Counted from the stretch's first letter, positions 10,435-23,911 are shown. The stretch is 64,000 nucleotides of DNA from Raphanus sativus (GCF_000801105.2 NC_079512.1:25499848-25563847), one strand, 5' to 3'. Notes: generated by a model not told the origin, from the letters alone. Numbers and translations are program-made.

Positions 10435-13060
10435 ATGCGGCGTTTTCTGTTCTTCGTTTCCTGCTTTGGGTTGTACGCTTTGGTGGCCGCAACGTACGCA
10501 TGGCTAGCGTTTCCGCCGCATATAGGACGCACGGATCATGTGTCATCTTCTTCGCTAGGTTGCAGAGAGGACAACGAGGGCTCCTGGTCCATTGGCGTCT
10601 TCTACGGCGATTCTCCCTTCACTCTCAAACCTATCGAAACCGTAAGTCTCCGGATCCTATTCATGTTCATTATCACTAGATTTCGTGCAATTAATTAGAT
10701 TAGAATGCAAATCGTTTGCTAGCTAGGGTTCATGAGTATTGAATCAACAATACATATCAATTAACCACATTGTATTTTGGAAACAGATGAATGTATGGAG
10801 GAACGAGAGTGCAGCATGGCCTGTGGCTAACCCAGTCTTAACATGTGCCTCCTTGACCAACTCTGGCTTTCCAAGCAACTTTGTAGCTGATCCGTTTCTC
10901 TATGTTCAGGTATACACAATCTAGTCCTTTTCATAGATATTATCTTCGGCTTATTTTTCTTAGGACCGGGCCGGATAATTTTGAGTTTGAAACAGTTATT
11001 ATATGATGAATACATATATATCTTTTAATCATTTATTAACCACTAAAATTTTGAGAACTAGATGCAAATGTTTTATGAGACTCTGATTTGCTTTATGATC
11101 AACTTTGTCATTCTTATCTTTATGGAAACAGGATGATACTCTTTACCTCTTCTTTGAAAATAAAAACCCCATTACAATGCAAGGGGACATAGGGGTTGCA
11201 GAGAGTACTGACAAAGGAGCAACTTGGAAACCTCTTGGTATAGCTTTGGATGAGCCTTGGCACTTATCTTTTCCTTTCGTCTTCAGTTACAACGGAGAAG
11301 TAAGACATCAGTTTCTTACTAGCAAAGTTCCATGATACACACACTCATGATATACATTTCATTTTTGTTTTTGTTTTCTAAAGATATACATGATGCCGGA
11401 GAGCAACCAGATAGGAGAGCTTCGTCTCTACCGTGCTGTTAACTTCCCATTAACTTGGAAGCTAGAGAGAGTCATCTTGCAAAATCCCCCTGTTGATTCC
11501 ACCATAATCCATCACCAAGGAAACTACTGGCTGTTTGGAACACATCATAGTAGCAGCTTTGGAACCAAAAAGAATGGACATTTTGAAATTTGGTACAGTA
11601 CCACTCCTCTTGGCCCATGGAAACAACACAAGAAGAATCATATCCACAACGCAGCAAGTAACGGAGGGAGAGCGTTTTCACATAACGGTAACCTCTACCG
11701 TGTTGGTCAAGCTTCCGGTGAGAGTTATGAGAAAAAAAAAATACGCATGTTCAAAATAGAGATTCTTTCTAAGGAAGTGTACAGAGAAGTCCAAGTCCCC
11801 TTTGATTTAGAAACGTCCCACAAAGGTCAAAACTATTGGAACGGAGTTAGGCAGCATCATTTAGATGTAACACAGCTAAGTTCTGGTGAATACATTGGTC
11901 TTGTTGGTGGTGACCGTGTAACGTCAGGTGATTTGTTTCTTAGGGTTTCTCTCGGATATGCCTCTCTAGCAGCTGCTATTAGTTTGGTTGAGTTTCTAGG
12001 GTTTTTGCTTGGCATCTTGAACTGTATTGTTCCATCAACCTGGTGCGATAACTACTACGCAGGAAAAAGAACCGATGCGGTCTTGAATCTGGAGACCACA
12101 AGCTTTGTGTCTGAACAGTTGAGAAGGTTGTGTTCTAGGTTAAACCGAGTACCTCCTTTTCTCAGACGGTTCGTGAAACCTAATTCCACTTTTGGAAGAT
12201 TAGTACTCAGTTCGATATTAGTTCTAGGAGTTTTGCTCACATGTGTAGGCGTCAGGTACATTTACGGTGGTAGTGGAGCTGTAATGGCTTATCCTCTCAA
12301 AGGTCATGTATCTAAGTTCACGTTAGCAACTATGACGTACGACTCACGTCTCTGGAACCTAAAAATGTACGTGAAACATTACTCTCAATGTCCTTCAGTG
12401 AAAGAGATCCTTGTCATATGGAACAAAGGACCACCTCCTGAACTCACCGATCTAGACTCTGCCGTGCCGGTCAGAATCCGAGTAGAGAAGCTGAACTCTC
12501 TAAACAACAGGTTCAACATCGACCCGTTGATTAAAACACGAGCCATTCTTGAGCTTGACGACGATATAATGATGTCATGTGATAACATTGAGAAAGGGTT
12601 TAGAGTTTGGAGAGAGCATCCTGAGAGACTGGTCGGGTACTACCCGCGTTTTGTTGATGAAACAATGACTTATAGTGCTGAGAAGTTTGCGAGGAGTCAT
12701 AAGGGATACAATATGATTCTCACTGGAGCTGCGTTTATGGACGTTGATTTCGCGTTTGGTTTGTATCAGTCCGAGAAGGCGAGACTTGGTCGAGAGTTTG
12801 TGAACGAGCAGTTTAACTGTGAAGACGTTTTGTTGAATTTTTTGTATGCTAATGTGAGTGGTTTGGGAAAGGCTGTGGAGTATGTGAGACCGTTTTTGGC
12901 TATTGACACTTCTAAATTTTCCGGTGTAGCGATTAGTGGGAATACGAATAAACATTACATGAAGAGAAGCAAGTGTCTACGGAGGTTCTCTGATTTGTAT
13001 GGGAGTTTGTCTGATCGGAGATGGGAGTTTGGTGGGAGAAAAGATGGGTGGGATTTGTAG
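10435..13060 (+). CDS. GINT1: glucosamine inositolphosphorylceramide transferase 1 (GT64 family)
   Basis: Predicted enzyme that adds an N-acetylhexosamine to glucuronosyl-inositolphosphorylceramide in the Golgi during plant sphingolipid head-group synthesis (function known for Arabidopsis At5g04500). Four coding exons with GT-AG borders and preserved frame: 10435-10641, 10787-10909, 11132-11299, 11384-13060, giving about 724 aa. An N-terminal membrane segment (about residues 3-22) leads into a large N-terminal domain with the conserved stretch CREDNEGSWSIGVF. Two further membrane segments follow at about 352-380 and 440-462. The C-terminal GT64 catalytic domain starts near residue 478, with its Asp-Asp-Asp metal-binding motif in LELDDDIMM near 556. 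The protein is somewhat shorter than the Arabidopsis one (about 765 aa from memory), mainly at the N terminus, so an upstream start is possible. No frame damage is seen. Confidence 0.93.
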
Positions 13061-13390
13061 AAAAAAAGAGTTGTTACTTGTAAGGCAAGTAAGTAGTTCT
13101 TATATAAAAAAAGATGAGTAATGATCGATTTCTTGGCACACAGGCTTTGTTTCCCACTCTTAAACCCTTAACTCAACGGGAACACAAAGCCGTCTTCTTA
13201 CAAGAATGGAGTTAGCTCTCTTGGTTCAAGTCTTTCTTTGCAGCACTAAACCTCCATGTTTTGGCAACAAACACTAATTAGCTCTGTTGGTTCAAGTCTT
13301 TTTTTTTTTTTTTTAAAACATAAGTTATTCCATATGATTCAACCCAAAAGGGAATTACACGGAGTTTAACATTTCAGAATCGAATGAGAT
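13061..13390. other. GINT1 3' flank with a short direct repeat
   Basis: Probable 3' untranslated and intergenic sequence. A phrase like ttagctctcttggttcaagt is repeated at about 13211-13230 and 13277-13296, about 66 bp apart. No other feature is seen. Confidence 0.45.
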
Positions 13391-13411
13391 TGGTAAATCA
13401 AACCCACATGC

Positions 13412-13770
13412 TTAGAATCCGCTAGACTTCGCAGCCAAGCTGTCGAAACAACCCAGGCAAGGAGCAGTAAGCATCCCACTTCTCATCGGGTAGTAAAATC
13501 CGCATTCTGTGAAGCTCGCAATGGAAGAATCAAGGCAGGGAAGACCATACCTGAGGTGACCATACCTTGAAGGAAGAACCGGTTTAATCCAATAGTTGTT
13601 CTGCCAGGGGTGGAAGGTACCTGCACTGAAGAGAATAGGCTCCACTCTGTCGAAGAGACCAAAGAACTCATTGACACTGGGATGAGCGGAACTAGACACG
13701 CTGTCACAGTACGGAACTGAAGGGTCGATGACTCCCCAAACCTCAAAAAACTCTAAACGCGTTCTATCCC
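13412..13770 (-). pseudogene. unidentified protein-like ORF, probable exon or relic
   Basis: On the reverse strand a frame of about 110 codons runs from near 13740 to a stop at 13412-13414. Its composition is very protein-like, with a conserved-looking stretch (GLFDRVEPILFSAG, then HPWQNNYWIKPVL and RYGLPCLDSS). The region is much more GC-rich than its surroundings. No ATG-led start fits: the first Met lies mid-stretch and the frame breaks upstream near 13745-13770. That suggests a terminal exon of a gene that is otherwise gone, or a relic. I could not assign a family; it is not the antisense of GINT1, which ends at 13060. Confidence 0.35.
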
Positions 13771-14333
13771 TAAGAACCAGGACAGATTATCCACAAATAG
13801 GCCACGAATCCACCGGTGACAGACAAACTGTAGGTATATTTTCACGAACGTATTTGTTATTTTTTAAAGAGTTATTTTGCATTTATTTTATTTGGATTTA
13901 AATAAAAATAATTTTTTGGTCAGCAAAAGTCAAAAAAAAAAAGATAATTGAATTACTAACGAGACCCTTTTGCAAATTCCTCTAACTTTTTTATTAGATC
14001 CAATATACAATTTTTTAGATTCGAATTAGGTCAAATGAAAACTTAATTGGAAGTAAAAATATTTAAAAACAGAGATTGTGTTTTTCTTAGTTGGAATGGA
14101 CATGAATATTTGCAATTTACTTGTCTCATAACCTGTATTATTGATAAAGCAAATTTGTTTTAAATATTTTTCATCATTAAAATCCCACTTCTATCACGTA
14201 TTAATTAGAAAAATCTGCTTATCAAATAAGTAAATAAAAAAAACTGTGGTACGTACCAAGCAATTTATATCGTTGCTCAAGGAGGGAGGGACTGAAGCAA
14301 GAATGGCATTAAAATATTTTCCTATATAGTAAA
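13771..14333. other. intergenic, no feature seen
   Basis: AT-rich sequence without supportable genes or clear repeats, up to the Helitron edge at 14334. Confidence 0.5.
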
Positions 14334-16690
14334 CTAGTGGTATTCCGGCGCTATGCGCCGAATTCATATGTTGTATTCTTACATGAATTTATAATTTATT
14401 ATATAATTTTAGTAAATAAAATATTCTAAAAATATGAAATGAAAATATGTATAAAAATGATATTTTCTGATCTTCTTGATAGTGGTTAGTGGAGCTGGGA
14501 ATTTAATTCAAATCCCAGGGGCTCTGCCCCGTTTGATCCGCCGCGGAGCGGGTGCGGGTCCATCGGTTTAAAATTTTCGAACTGCGAGTGCGGGTGTGGG
14601 TTAAGATTAGTTTAAGCGGGGTGGGTGCGGGTCAGCCAAATATGAGTCATGGATATCCGCCGACCCGCAAATTCAAAAAAAAAGTTTTTATTTTTTTTTA
14701 TTTTTCATAAAAATATATAAACATATAAAATATTTTTATAATTTTAGTTAAAATGTATTATTTTAATATTATTTTTAATAATTAATATATAATGAAAATA
14801 ATTAATATATAATTAAAATAATTAGTTTTTAATATAATTATTATTACCCGCGGGTAAGACGGTTTACCCACGGGTTTTGGCAGGGTGGATGCGGGTTTAA
14901 GATTTTTGGTCATACGGATCATGTGGGTCGAATTTATGAAAGTGATACAGATTGTTGACTATGGAGAATCATAGAGGCTCTATTCTTCATAGTCAACATC
15001 AAATATAAAGAAAACCTATAAACCGTGATTTTGAAACCCAACCTAGACACTGAATCTGACGATTGACCGGGTCACTGAATTGACCGGATCAATGAGTTAT
15101 TGGACCAACCGTTGATGAACCGCATCTTAATAAATGAATTAGTTTTATTATATAATAATATATTAGCTATGAAAATTTTATATAATAGTTAATATTTTGA
15201 AATATTTTCTAAACATAAAATAATAGTTTGGATATTTATCTATTTTATGCTTAAAACATTTAGAAAATACTTAACCTTGGTTTCTATAGTTTTATCTTTA
15301 TTTGACATACAAAATATTAAGAAATAGTTTAGACTATTTAAAAAATTTGTAACATAAGAGTTATGGCATCTAAAAATCAAGACATACAATTCACAAATAT
15401 TTATGTCGAATGTGAATAATAAATTAAACTTCAAATGCAAAATAAACCAAAATTAAAACATCATATCAGTAAATTGTCAATAACAAAAATAAATTAACAC
15501 CAAATCACATCAACTAGTTTTGATTTTCTCTAAATTTTAATACTTACCAACAGCTCGCCATGTTCTTGTTCTTCAACAATTCAAAACATGTTTTGTAATC
15601 CACATGATCATATGATTTTATTCTTTTTGATATGTAAATTAAAAATGTAATGACTTGTTATAAACTAAGTTAAATAAAAAATAACTTACTCACTTTTCTT
15701 GCAAACGTAAATTGTAATGTAGAGGAATAATAAGCTTGATCGTCCTTGAGTTTGTTTTACGGATGTGCGGGTCGAGCACGATCACGCTTACTCACCTTCC
15801 TTGTAAACGTAAATTGTAGTGTAGAAGAATAGAAGACGGTAATAAAACTGAAAAGAAAAATCTAACTTTATAATTAGAAATTTATAATATAAAACATAAT
15901 TTAAAACATAACTAAAAACTAAAAAAATAAAAATTATCTATTGATTCAACCAGTGGTGTAATCGGTATTGGATTTCGGGTTTTAGTGAGTTTTTTGAGGT
16001 TTTAAATTGGGGTTTTAAATTTGGGGTTTTTTTTTCACAAAGCTCAAACAAGATTTATATTGGGTCGCGAAGTTTACCGGTTCAACAGTGGTTCCGGTTC
16101 GGGTTCAAAACACTGTTATAAACGCTTGAGATTTTATGAGGAAAAATTTAAAACCCCAATGTCTTTCATAATTAACATTAAAACCTATTAAATATAATTT
16201 AAAAAGAGATTTTAATTATTAAAAAAGTGTTCCAAAATGACATTGGTTTCCTCCTAGGGAGGAAAAAAACTCAACTTTGTTATATTAGATAATTGGAAAT
16301 TTAGAATATAAAACAGAATTTAAAATATAACTAAAACTAAAAAAATAAAAATTATCTATTGGTTCAACCAGTGGTGTAACCGGTATCGGGTTTTGGGTTT
16401 CAGTGAGTTTTTGGAAGTTTTAATTGGGGTTTTAAATTTTGGCTTTTTCACAAAACTCAAACATATTGGGCCGAAGAGTTTACCGATTCAACAGTGGCTC
16501 TGGTTCGGGTTCAAAACACTGTTATAAATGCTTGAGTTTTTTTGAGAAAAATTTTAAAAAACCAATATCTTTCATAACTAACATTAAAACCTATTAAATA
16601 TAAATTAAAAAAAAAAATATTTTAAAAGAGTGTGCCACATGGCATTAAAACCTCCGAAGAAAAAAAAAAAGCTAACTTTATTATATAAGA
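14334..16690 (-). mobile_element. non-autonomous Helitron with tandem 5' ends
   Basis: Read on the reverse strand, the element starts TCTTATATAATAAAG at 16690 after an A. It ends with a GC-rich hairpin (CGGCGC-ATA-GCGCCG, about 14346-14360) followed about 9 nt later by CTAG at 14337-14334, and then a T. A|TC...CTAG|T insertion between A and T and a 3' hairpin are Helitron hallmarks. There is no Rep/helicase frame in 2.36 kb, so it is non-autonomous. Further 5'-end-like blocks with the following 200-250 bp recur internally at about 16264-16560 and 15850-16140, so the 5' part is tandemly amplified with a period of about 410 bp. The left half holds a GC-rich ggtgcgggt-containing patch (14520-14960), possibly another nested repeat. 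Confidence 0.75.
15850..16650. repeat. tandem repeat inside the Helitron, period about 410 bp
   Basis: The block containing attatctattgattcaacc, then ggttttaaat, tttaccggttcaacagtgg and cgggttcaaaacactgtta is present from about 15855 and again from about 16265 with moderate divergence. Each copy is preceded by a Helitron 5'-like sequence (aactttattatat / aactttgttatat in + orientation). This looks like amplification of the Helitron 5' half. Confidence 0.7.
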
Positions 16691-17704
16691 TGCTTATAGA
16701 TGGACCAGTAACTTCACAGCTACATAAAGTGCAACGTCAACATTTGATACCAAAGTCACAAGTTAACCATAATTGTACATTTTACAAATGGACCCATCAC
16801 TATAAAATCAAGATTTTAATTCACTTGTATTCAACTAGACGATAAACAGAATCATATGGGAATTTTAGTACAATATTTTCAGAAACTACGAATCTATTAT
16901 TTGTCAACCGATTCAAATTGTAAGAAATATTTTAAAAGTAATGTAACATTTATTGTATGTATGTTTTTTTTTAAAAAACATTTATTGTATGTATTAAAAT
17001 AATGTAACATTCTCTTCTAAAATCCTTTTTAGTACAAGAGCAACCATATACAATTGTCACCCATCTTTCCCTTAATCTTGTAGACTCATAGGACCACAAT
17101 TTTCTATTTTCATGTAAGGATCCAGTCTTTGAAGTTTGAAGAACAACAAAAGTGTAAGGCTTCCCTATGGCCCTATCTAACAATAACACTGTATATGCAT
17201 TCAAAGGTAATGTCAGAGAGTTTGACATTTCAATCTATATCTGTGTAAGTAAATATACAAGACATGTCTACAAACTGAACACATGAAATTTATTGCTCGC
17301 TCTTACTCATAAATGGGTAAACCACAACAATGCAAATCTGTCAAAAAGTAAATGCAAACATCTATTAATATACAAATCTTTCCAACACTGTTCAAGAAAT
17401 CTACCTCTACATGAATTATTGATCAATAGCTAGTCACTCTACATCAATTATTGATCAATAGCTAGTCAATTTTCAATATTTTTTTTTAAATTAATAAAAA
17501 ACAAATTCATGGAAAGAAATAGTAATAACTGCGAGTATATTTGTCAATTATTACTTTTATTTTAAATTCAAAATGGGGGGGGGGGGGGGAGAGTAGAAAA
17601 TAGTCGGCTATAGCAACTTGTCGGTCTAAACATATTACAAATAATACAAACTTCAAACACACAATATTTCATAAATATATTTCTCCTCGCTTACTTGTTA
17701 TGGA
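16691..17704. other. intergenic region downstream of KCS19
   Basis: Contains three small repeats: an 18-bp direct repeat around a T/A-rich insert (16945-16962 and 16977-16994); a tandem pair with a unit of about 31 bp (17405-17436, 17437-17467) containing attattgatcaatagctagt; and a 15-base G run (17575-17589). A reverse frame at 16971-17228 has no recognisable domain and is not called. Confidence 0.5.
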
Positions 17705-19093
17705 TCAAACACGAATAAAGCTCATGGTATCGTCATTGATCCAGTCATACTTCTCAACAAACGGATTAGGGATCTTGGACAGTTCCGGATATCGATCCAT
17801 GGAATCTTCCCAAACATTTTTACCATCAAGATTCTTAAGAACCTCCCAAACACAGTTGTTAGACTCGAACCCAGCTCCCATACTCATCATTAGGATCTTG
17901 TCACCTTTCTTTAGCCTCTTCTTAGCTTCCATGTAACCAAGAACATACCATAAACCACCAGATGACGTATTACCGAACCTATGAAGTGCCATTCTCGATG
18001 GCTCTATGTCGAACTCCGTGAGCCCTAAGCTTGTTCCCACCCCTTCGATAATAGCTCTTCCTCCAGGGTGAATACAAAAATGTTGCAACCCTGTCTTCAG
18101 GTCTAGACCTATTCCAGAGCTCGTAGACTCTCTTTTTGTGGTGGTTCTTCGTTTAAGCGCACGTACTATCGCGTACCTGATCAGTTCCTTGACAGGCAAG
18201 ACTCTTGGGAGGAGGACTTGGAGGTTCTTGGTTAGGGCACGAGCAGCTGCTTTTTTAAGGTACTTGGTTAGGAGGAAACCTGGGTGACCATCTTTGTCCT
18301 CCATCTGCATGCAGCACGAGTAAGCCTCGTCTTCAGACCCCACGTGTGCACGTACCACGGTCACTAGCTTCATCAAAGCCCTGTTCTTGAACCTAGCCGC
18401 GTTGGTTAACAGCACAGAGCTTCCTCCAGCTCGGAATAAACAGTTTGACAACATCATCGACCTATCTTTACCGCAATACCAGTGAGGACCCATCGTCTCG
18501 GTGCTAACCACGAGCGCAAACGCGTTTTCCCGCGTTTCGAATATGCGTTGGACTATATCTATCGATATAACGCTCGCGCTACACCCGAGGCCCGAGAGGT
18601 TGAAGGACTTGACGTCTTCTCTCATCTTGTATCTGTTGATGACACGTGAGGTTAGAGAAGGAGATGGAGCGAAGAGAGAGACGTTGACAACGAGAATGTC
18701 TATATCCGAAGGAGAGACAAAGCCCTTTGTCTTGTGGAAAAGCTTGTCTAGGGTGTCGAACATGATCTCGTCCATCTCGGAGTAAGCGTCGAGGAGAGTA
18801 GGAGAGGCCTCTCTGCCTTGGAGGACGTTTATTGGGCCGTAGGTTTCTTCTCCTATGCCTGAACTAGCCATCGTACGTAGAAGAAACCTGTACTCTTCGA
18901 GACCTAAGTGCTTGTTTCGTTCAACGACTTTGGCACATGTCTCGGTGTCGAGTTTTCTCTCGTCTTTGCCCTTGAAGCACTCGTAGTGAAGCATGTAACA
19001 GTTTCTTCGGTTTCTTTTGTTGAGAAACTTGATGATGTAGAAGACGAAGAGTGTGGAGAGAAGGAACAGAGAAGGTAGTGAGAAGATCTCCAT
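17705..19093 (-). CDS. KCS19: 3-ketoacyl-CoA synthase 19 (very-long-chain fatty acid elongase)
   Basis: Condensing enzyme of the ER fatty acid elongase: it joins malonyl-CoA to a long-chain acyl-CoA in very-long-chain fatty acid synthesis. Single-exon gene of 462 aa. The start at MEIFSLPSL (19093) matches the usual KCS19 start; an in-frame Met at 19159 would add 22 residues of low-complexity leader and is less likely. A membrane segment lies at about residues 5-24. The thiolase-like core carries the full catalytic triad: Cys171 in GLGCSAS, His342 in HPGGRA and Asn375 in FGNTSSGG. Spacing (Cys-His 171, His-Asn 33) is close to that of FAE1 (168, 33). No damage is visible. It sits in the expected place between GINT1 and MTM2, though the two Arabidopsis genes normally between GINT1 and KCS19 are absent. 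Confidence 0.95.
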   Translation of the reverse strand: MEIFSLPSLFLLSTLFVFYIIKFLNKRNRRNCYMLHYECFKGKDERKLDTETCAKVVERNKHLGLEEYRFLLRTMASSGIGEETYGPINVLQGREASPTLLDAYSEMDEIMFDTLDKLFHKTKGFVSPSDIDILVVNVSLFAPSPSLTSRVINRYKMREDVKSFNLSGLGCSASVISIDIVQRIFETRENAFALVVSTETMGPHWYCGKDRSMMLSNCLFRAGGSSVLLTNAARFKNRALMKLVTVVRAHVGSEDEAYSCCMQMEDKDGHPGFLLTKYLKKAAARALTKNLQVLLPRVLPVKELIRYAIVRALKRRTTTKRESTSSGIGLDLKTGLQHFCIHPGGRAIIEGVGTSLGLTEFDIEPSRMALHRFGNTSSGGLWYVLGYMEAKKRLKKGDKILMMSMGAGFESNNCVWEVLKNLDGKNVWEDSMDRYPELSKIPNPFVEKYDWINDDTMSFIRV

Positions 19094-20403
19094 GGAAGAG
19101 AGAACGAGAAAGAGAGAGTGTATTGTGTTTTTCTTTTTTTGTTTCCAAAGTTGTGTCAAAGTTGCAGGAAGTGTACGGATTTTATAGAGTTAGATGACAT
19201 AGTGAGCTTTTGTCTTAAATTACCTTTGTCATGGAACTATAACTCCTCCACCAACTACTTTTTATTCAAATATTGTTTAAATAAATTAAGTTTCAATGAT
19301 TTATCTGTATATATAGGCATTGATAGATGAGCTTCAATGTATATTATTATTTATAGAACGCTTGGTTTTTGTTTACAAATTACAAAAGATGTTATTTTCA
19401 ATGTTAAAAACAATCTTTTTCATGAAACATAAATATTAAGTTACTAATTTCTAGAAAATTTACATCATTCTGAAAAAAACTGCACTATATATACCAAAAT
19501 AGGTTAATATTATAATAAGTTCAAGACATTGTATATATGTGTGTAATTGTTCAAGGCCTCTATGTCACACATCTTTAATATCTTTTAAATCATCAAAACG
19601 AGGGAATTTGTAAAATTTATTTATTGTCGAATATTTTTACCATTCAAAACAGTAACAATGATCAAACACTAAAGAAACCACAATAAAAGAATTGGAACCG
19701 GTCTCTCAACCTCATCACTGTTGGTTGATGTTGTGTGTTGATGGTATATATGCAACTTACGCATAAACAATCATTGTGAAAACGATAACATGCGTATCAT
19801 CAAATACATTCGAATATGATGTTTGTGACGTCTTATAACCACTACCTTAAGTTAATATACGGACGATAGTATACATATAACTATCAACTGGTCATCTATT
19901 TAAATTCAAAAAGACGAGAGAACTCGTAATCCTTGCAACAACCCAACCAACATAATAAGTATGCTTGGTGACAAAAGTTAAAACTCATATATGTACTACG
20001 TTGGTTCGAGATTGAAATTCGACAAAGAATTAAATAATTACTGGAGGTTTTTAGAGGTTGTACCATTAAATCACCATGCTTAAATGTCTAGTGGTAGTAG
20101 AAAGCATTCATCATGTCAGTGAGTCCCATCCCATGCGACATGCATGTCCACGATTTCTGATGCTTTGATTTTTGATATGTTCCATATATCAACCTTTACG
20201 TAGTTAAGCAGTTCTCTCTAACTTGGATACTATACCATTTACAGAGTATACAGTATTTACCCAGCCTTGTTTATCATATCAAATCAAATTAAATATATTA
20301 TATAAAATAAAATAAATTAATAGAGTATACAACGTGTTAAAAACAAACAAACAAAGACTCATCTTCTGTGCGTGCTGCCGCAAATTGACACATCTCATAT
20401 AAA
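19094..20403. other. KCS19 upstream region and intergenic DNA
   Basis: Leader and promoter of KCS19 should lie just above 19093 (reverse strand). I see no convincing TATA box or other gene in this AT-rich 1.3 kb. Confidence 0.45.
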
Positions 20404-20430
20404 CTAGGTAGTAACCCGCGCAAGATGAGA
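20404..20430 (-). mobile_element. possible decayed Helitron 3' terminus
   Basis: On the reverse strand the sequence reads GCGCGGGTTACTACCTAG followed by T, the form of a Brassicaceae Helitron 3' end. The second hairpin arm is missing and no matching 5' end was found. Confidence 0.3.
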
Positions 20431-20542
20431 TGATTAGATCAGCAATTTTTCGAAAATATTAGAAAGTATATATATATAGTTTGGAATTTGGGTTTTGTGT
20501 GTTTATCTTACTCTCGAACTCATTTTGTTTATCTCTCTATGG

Positions 20543-20661
<119 letters not shown>

Positions 20662-20732
20662 ATTTTATCAGTATTGATCAGTGTTTAAAAAAATAAGATT
20701 AAAATTTTAACATATTTTTAATTTAAACATAC

Positions 20733-20772
20733 GAATCGTATTAATGCCCGCACACGGGCATTAATACGATTC
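20733..20772. repeat. perfect 18-bp palindrome with 4-nt loop
   Basis: The arm gaatcgtattaatgcccg (20733-20750) is followed by caca and its exact complement (20755-20772). The gcgggcat(n)atatgatt phrase in it recurs near 21051 and 21251, so the palindrome looks like two head-to-head copies of a dispersed repeat end. Confidence 0.85.
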
Positions 20773-21402
20773 TTATGTTTTATATATAAATATTATTAAT
20801 ATCTAATCAAATGTTTTATGTATTATTAAAACTAAATTTGTTCTTCAGATGTTTTATGTATTATTAATATAAATATGTATTATTCAAATACGATTCATAT
20901 GTTTATGTATTACTAAAACTAAATTTGTTCTCCATTCAGTCTTTGTGGTTCAAAACTATAAGCATTTTAGACATTACTTAATTCAATATACTTTGAGGTT
21001 TAAATTATTATCATATACTTTGAAATATGAAATAATAAATCATTCATGTGCGGGCATCGATATGATTTATATGTTGCATGTATAACTATTATTTTTAGTG
21101 CATAAGTGGATCGTAATTATATTTCACTCTCGTTGTATCTTTGTATCTTACACATTTAGGTTTATCCACATATAAGTCTCTCTCTCTCTCTCATCATAAA
21201 CATTTTAGTTTTTTGAAAAGGATAAAAAGGTAATTACGATCATATCATGCGTGCGGGCATTCATATGATTCATATATTACCCGTCTAGCTATTAGTATAA
21301 ATATAAGTAGATTGTAATTCTTTCTCAATCTCTATGTATCATTATGTCTAATTCATATACTACATGTTATGTTATTATTATAAGTGCATAAGTGGATCGT
21401 AC

Positions 21403-21404
<2 letters not shown>

Positions 21405-21489
<85 letters not shown>
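21405..21489. repeat. (CT)n microsatellite, second block
   Basis: An 85-bp CT run with one phase slip near 21458. It immediately precedes the first copy of a duplicated segment. Confidence 0.95.
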
Positions 21490-22742
<1,253 letters not shown>

Positions 22743-22935
22743 ATTATATGTATATATTGTCACATTTACAATATTAATGTTTGACGCTTCTCCAAGTTCA
22801 TAAGACTTTGTATGCAAGCAATATGTATTTCACCAAGTTTTAAAAGCATATCAAATTTATATATTTGTGCCAAAATAAGTAATCTCAGAAATTAAGCACG
22901 TTTACCTTTCCATACTTTGATCTTGCCAAATGTCA

Positions 22936-23911
22936 CTACACAACTACACATATTATAGTTTTATCACTAAGAAGTTGAATTGCTTCGCTTAAATCTGGTG
23001 CAACCTTTTTCCATACAATCAATGGAAGCCTAACATCTCTGAGGCAACAAAATTTAAAAGGTTGTGGTGGTAAGTATGTGAAAATACATATAATACGGTT
23101 GAGATACCAAAAACAAAAACGAAATGGGTAAAAGTTGTATAACTTACTTTTCATTTTTTATTTCACAGGAAATCTTTTCCGTGTTCTTCCTATTAAGAGA
23201 CATGATTTCAGCATGACTAACCTCCACAACCTAACCGATAATATCTATAAGATAAAAGTAAGCAAAATTTAATTGATTTGTTAATTAGGAATCAAAAAAA
23301 TAAAATAATGATTTTTTAAAAAAAAAAATCACCGACCAAATATTCAGGGCTCAGACTACCAGTTAAGATTTCACGAAAATTGACATACTGGAAAAAGTCA
23401 ATCTGAATGATAAACTAACACAAAACCGAACCCGAATTGTGGGGTTGAACCAAATTTTATAAGGATGTTTTGTTGATCGATAGGAGCCACATGTTTGAGA
23501 AAGTGAAAAATTAATCATTATATTCGAGTTATCTTTTTGGAGGAATGGTTCAAAATGAGTAACCAAGTATTTTTAACAGTCGCATGAATATTATCGCCCT
23601 GAAAAATATATCTATGTATGAGCATCATTCGTTTTATAGCAATAATTTTTAGACTGGAATAAAGCCTCAGAAAAATAAACTTACACTTGAATCGACTAAC
23701 ACCATCTCAATACTTTCGATACTTCTTGCGGAGTATTGTCTCCATAGACAAATGATCTTGACCTAATTTTCCACGTCCTTTTGAAAGGTATCAATTCGGT
23801 AACGTGGTCAAAAACTGCTGCCATCTTCTTTATGATCAAAACTCTCGGGTGTTTGGTATTGCGGTGGAAATTAAGAGATGCACGGTTTAATATATACTCT
23901 TCTCTAAACAT
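22936..23911 (-). pseudogene. RPA70-like OB-fold protein relic
   Basis: Fragments of the plant RPA1/RFA1-like family (single-stranded DNA binding, OB folds; expanded in Brassicaceae and often carried by Helitrons) appear in order on the reverse strand. First is MAAVFDHVTELIPFKRTWKI (about 23820-23760). Then comes NIMINFSLSQTCGSYR with KHPYKIWF (about 23530-23445). Last is LPLIVWKKVAPDLSEAIQLL (about 23030-22970). They lie in separate frames with stops between and after them (for example after CVVV at 22936), and no intron borders repair the whole. It is therefore a decayed copy, not a working gene. The family assignment rests on these conserved phrases. Confidence 0.7.

Noticed and set aside
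12575..12955. 126-codon reverse frame
   Set aside because: Antisense shadow of GINT1 exon 4.
16971..17228. 85-codon reverse frame
   Set aside because: No family recognised; it overlaps an insertion footprint and lacks supporting exons.
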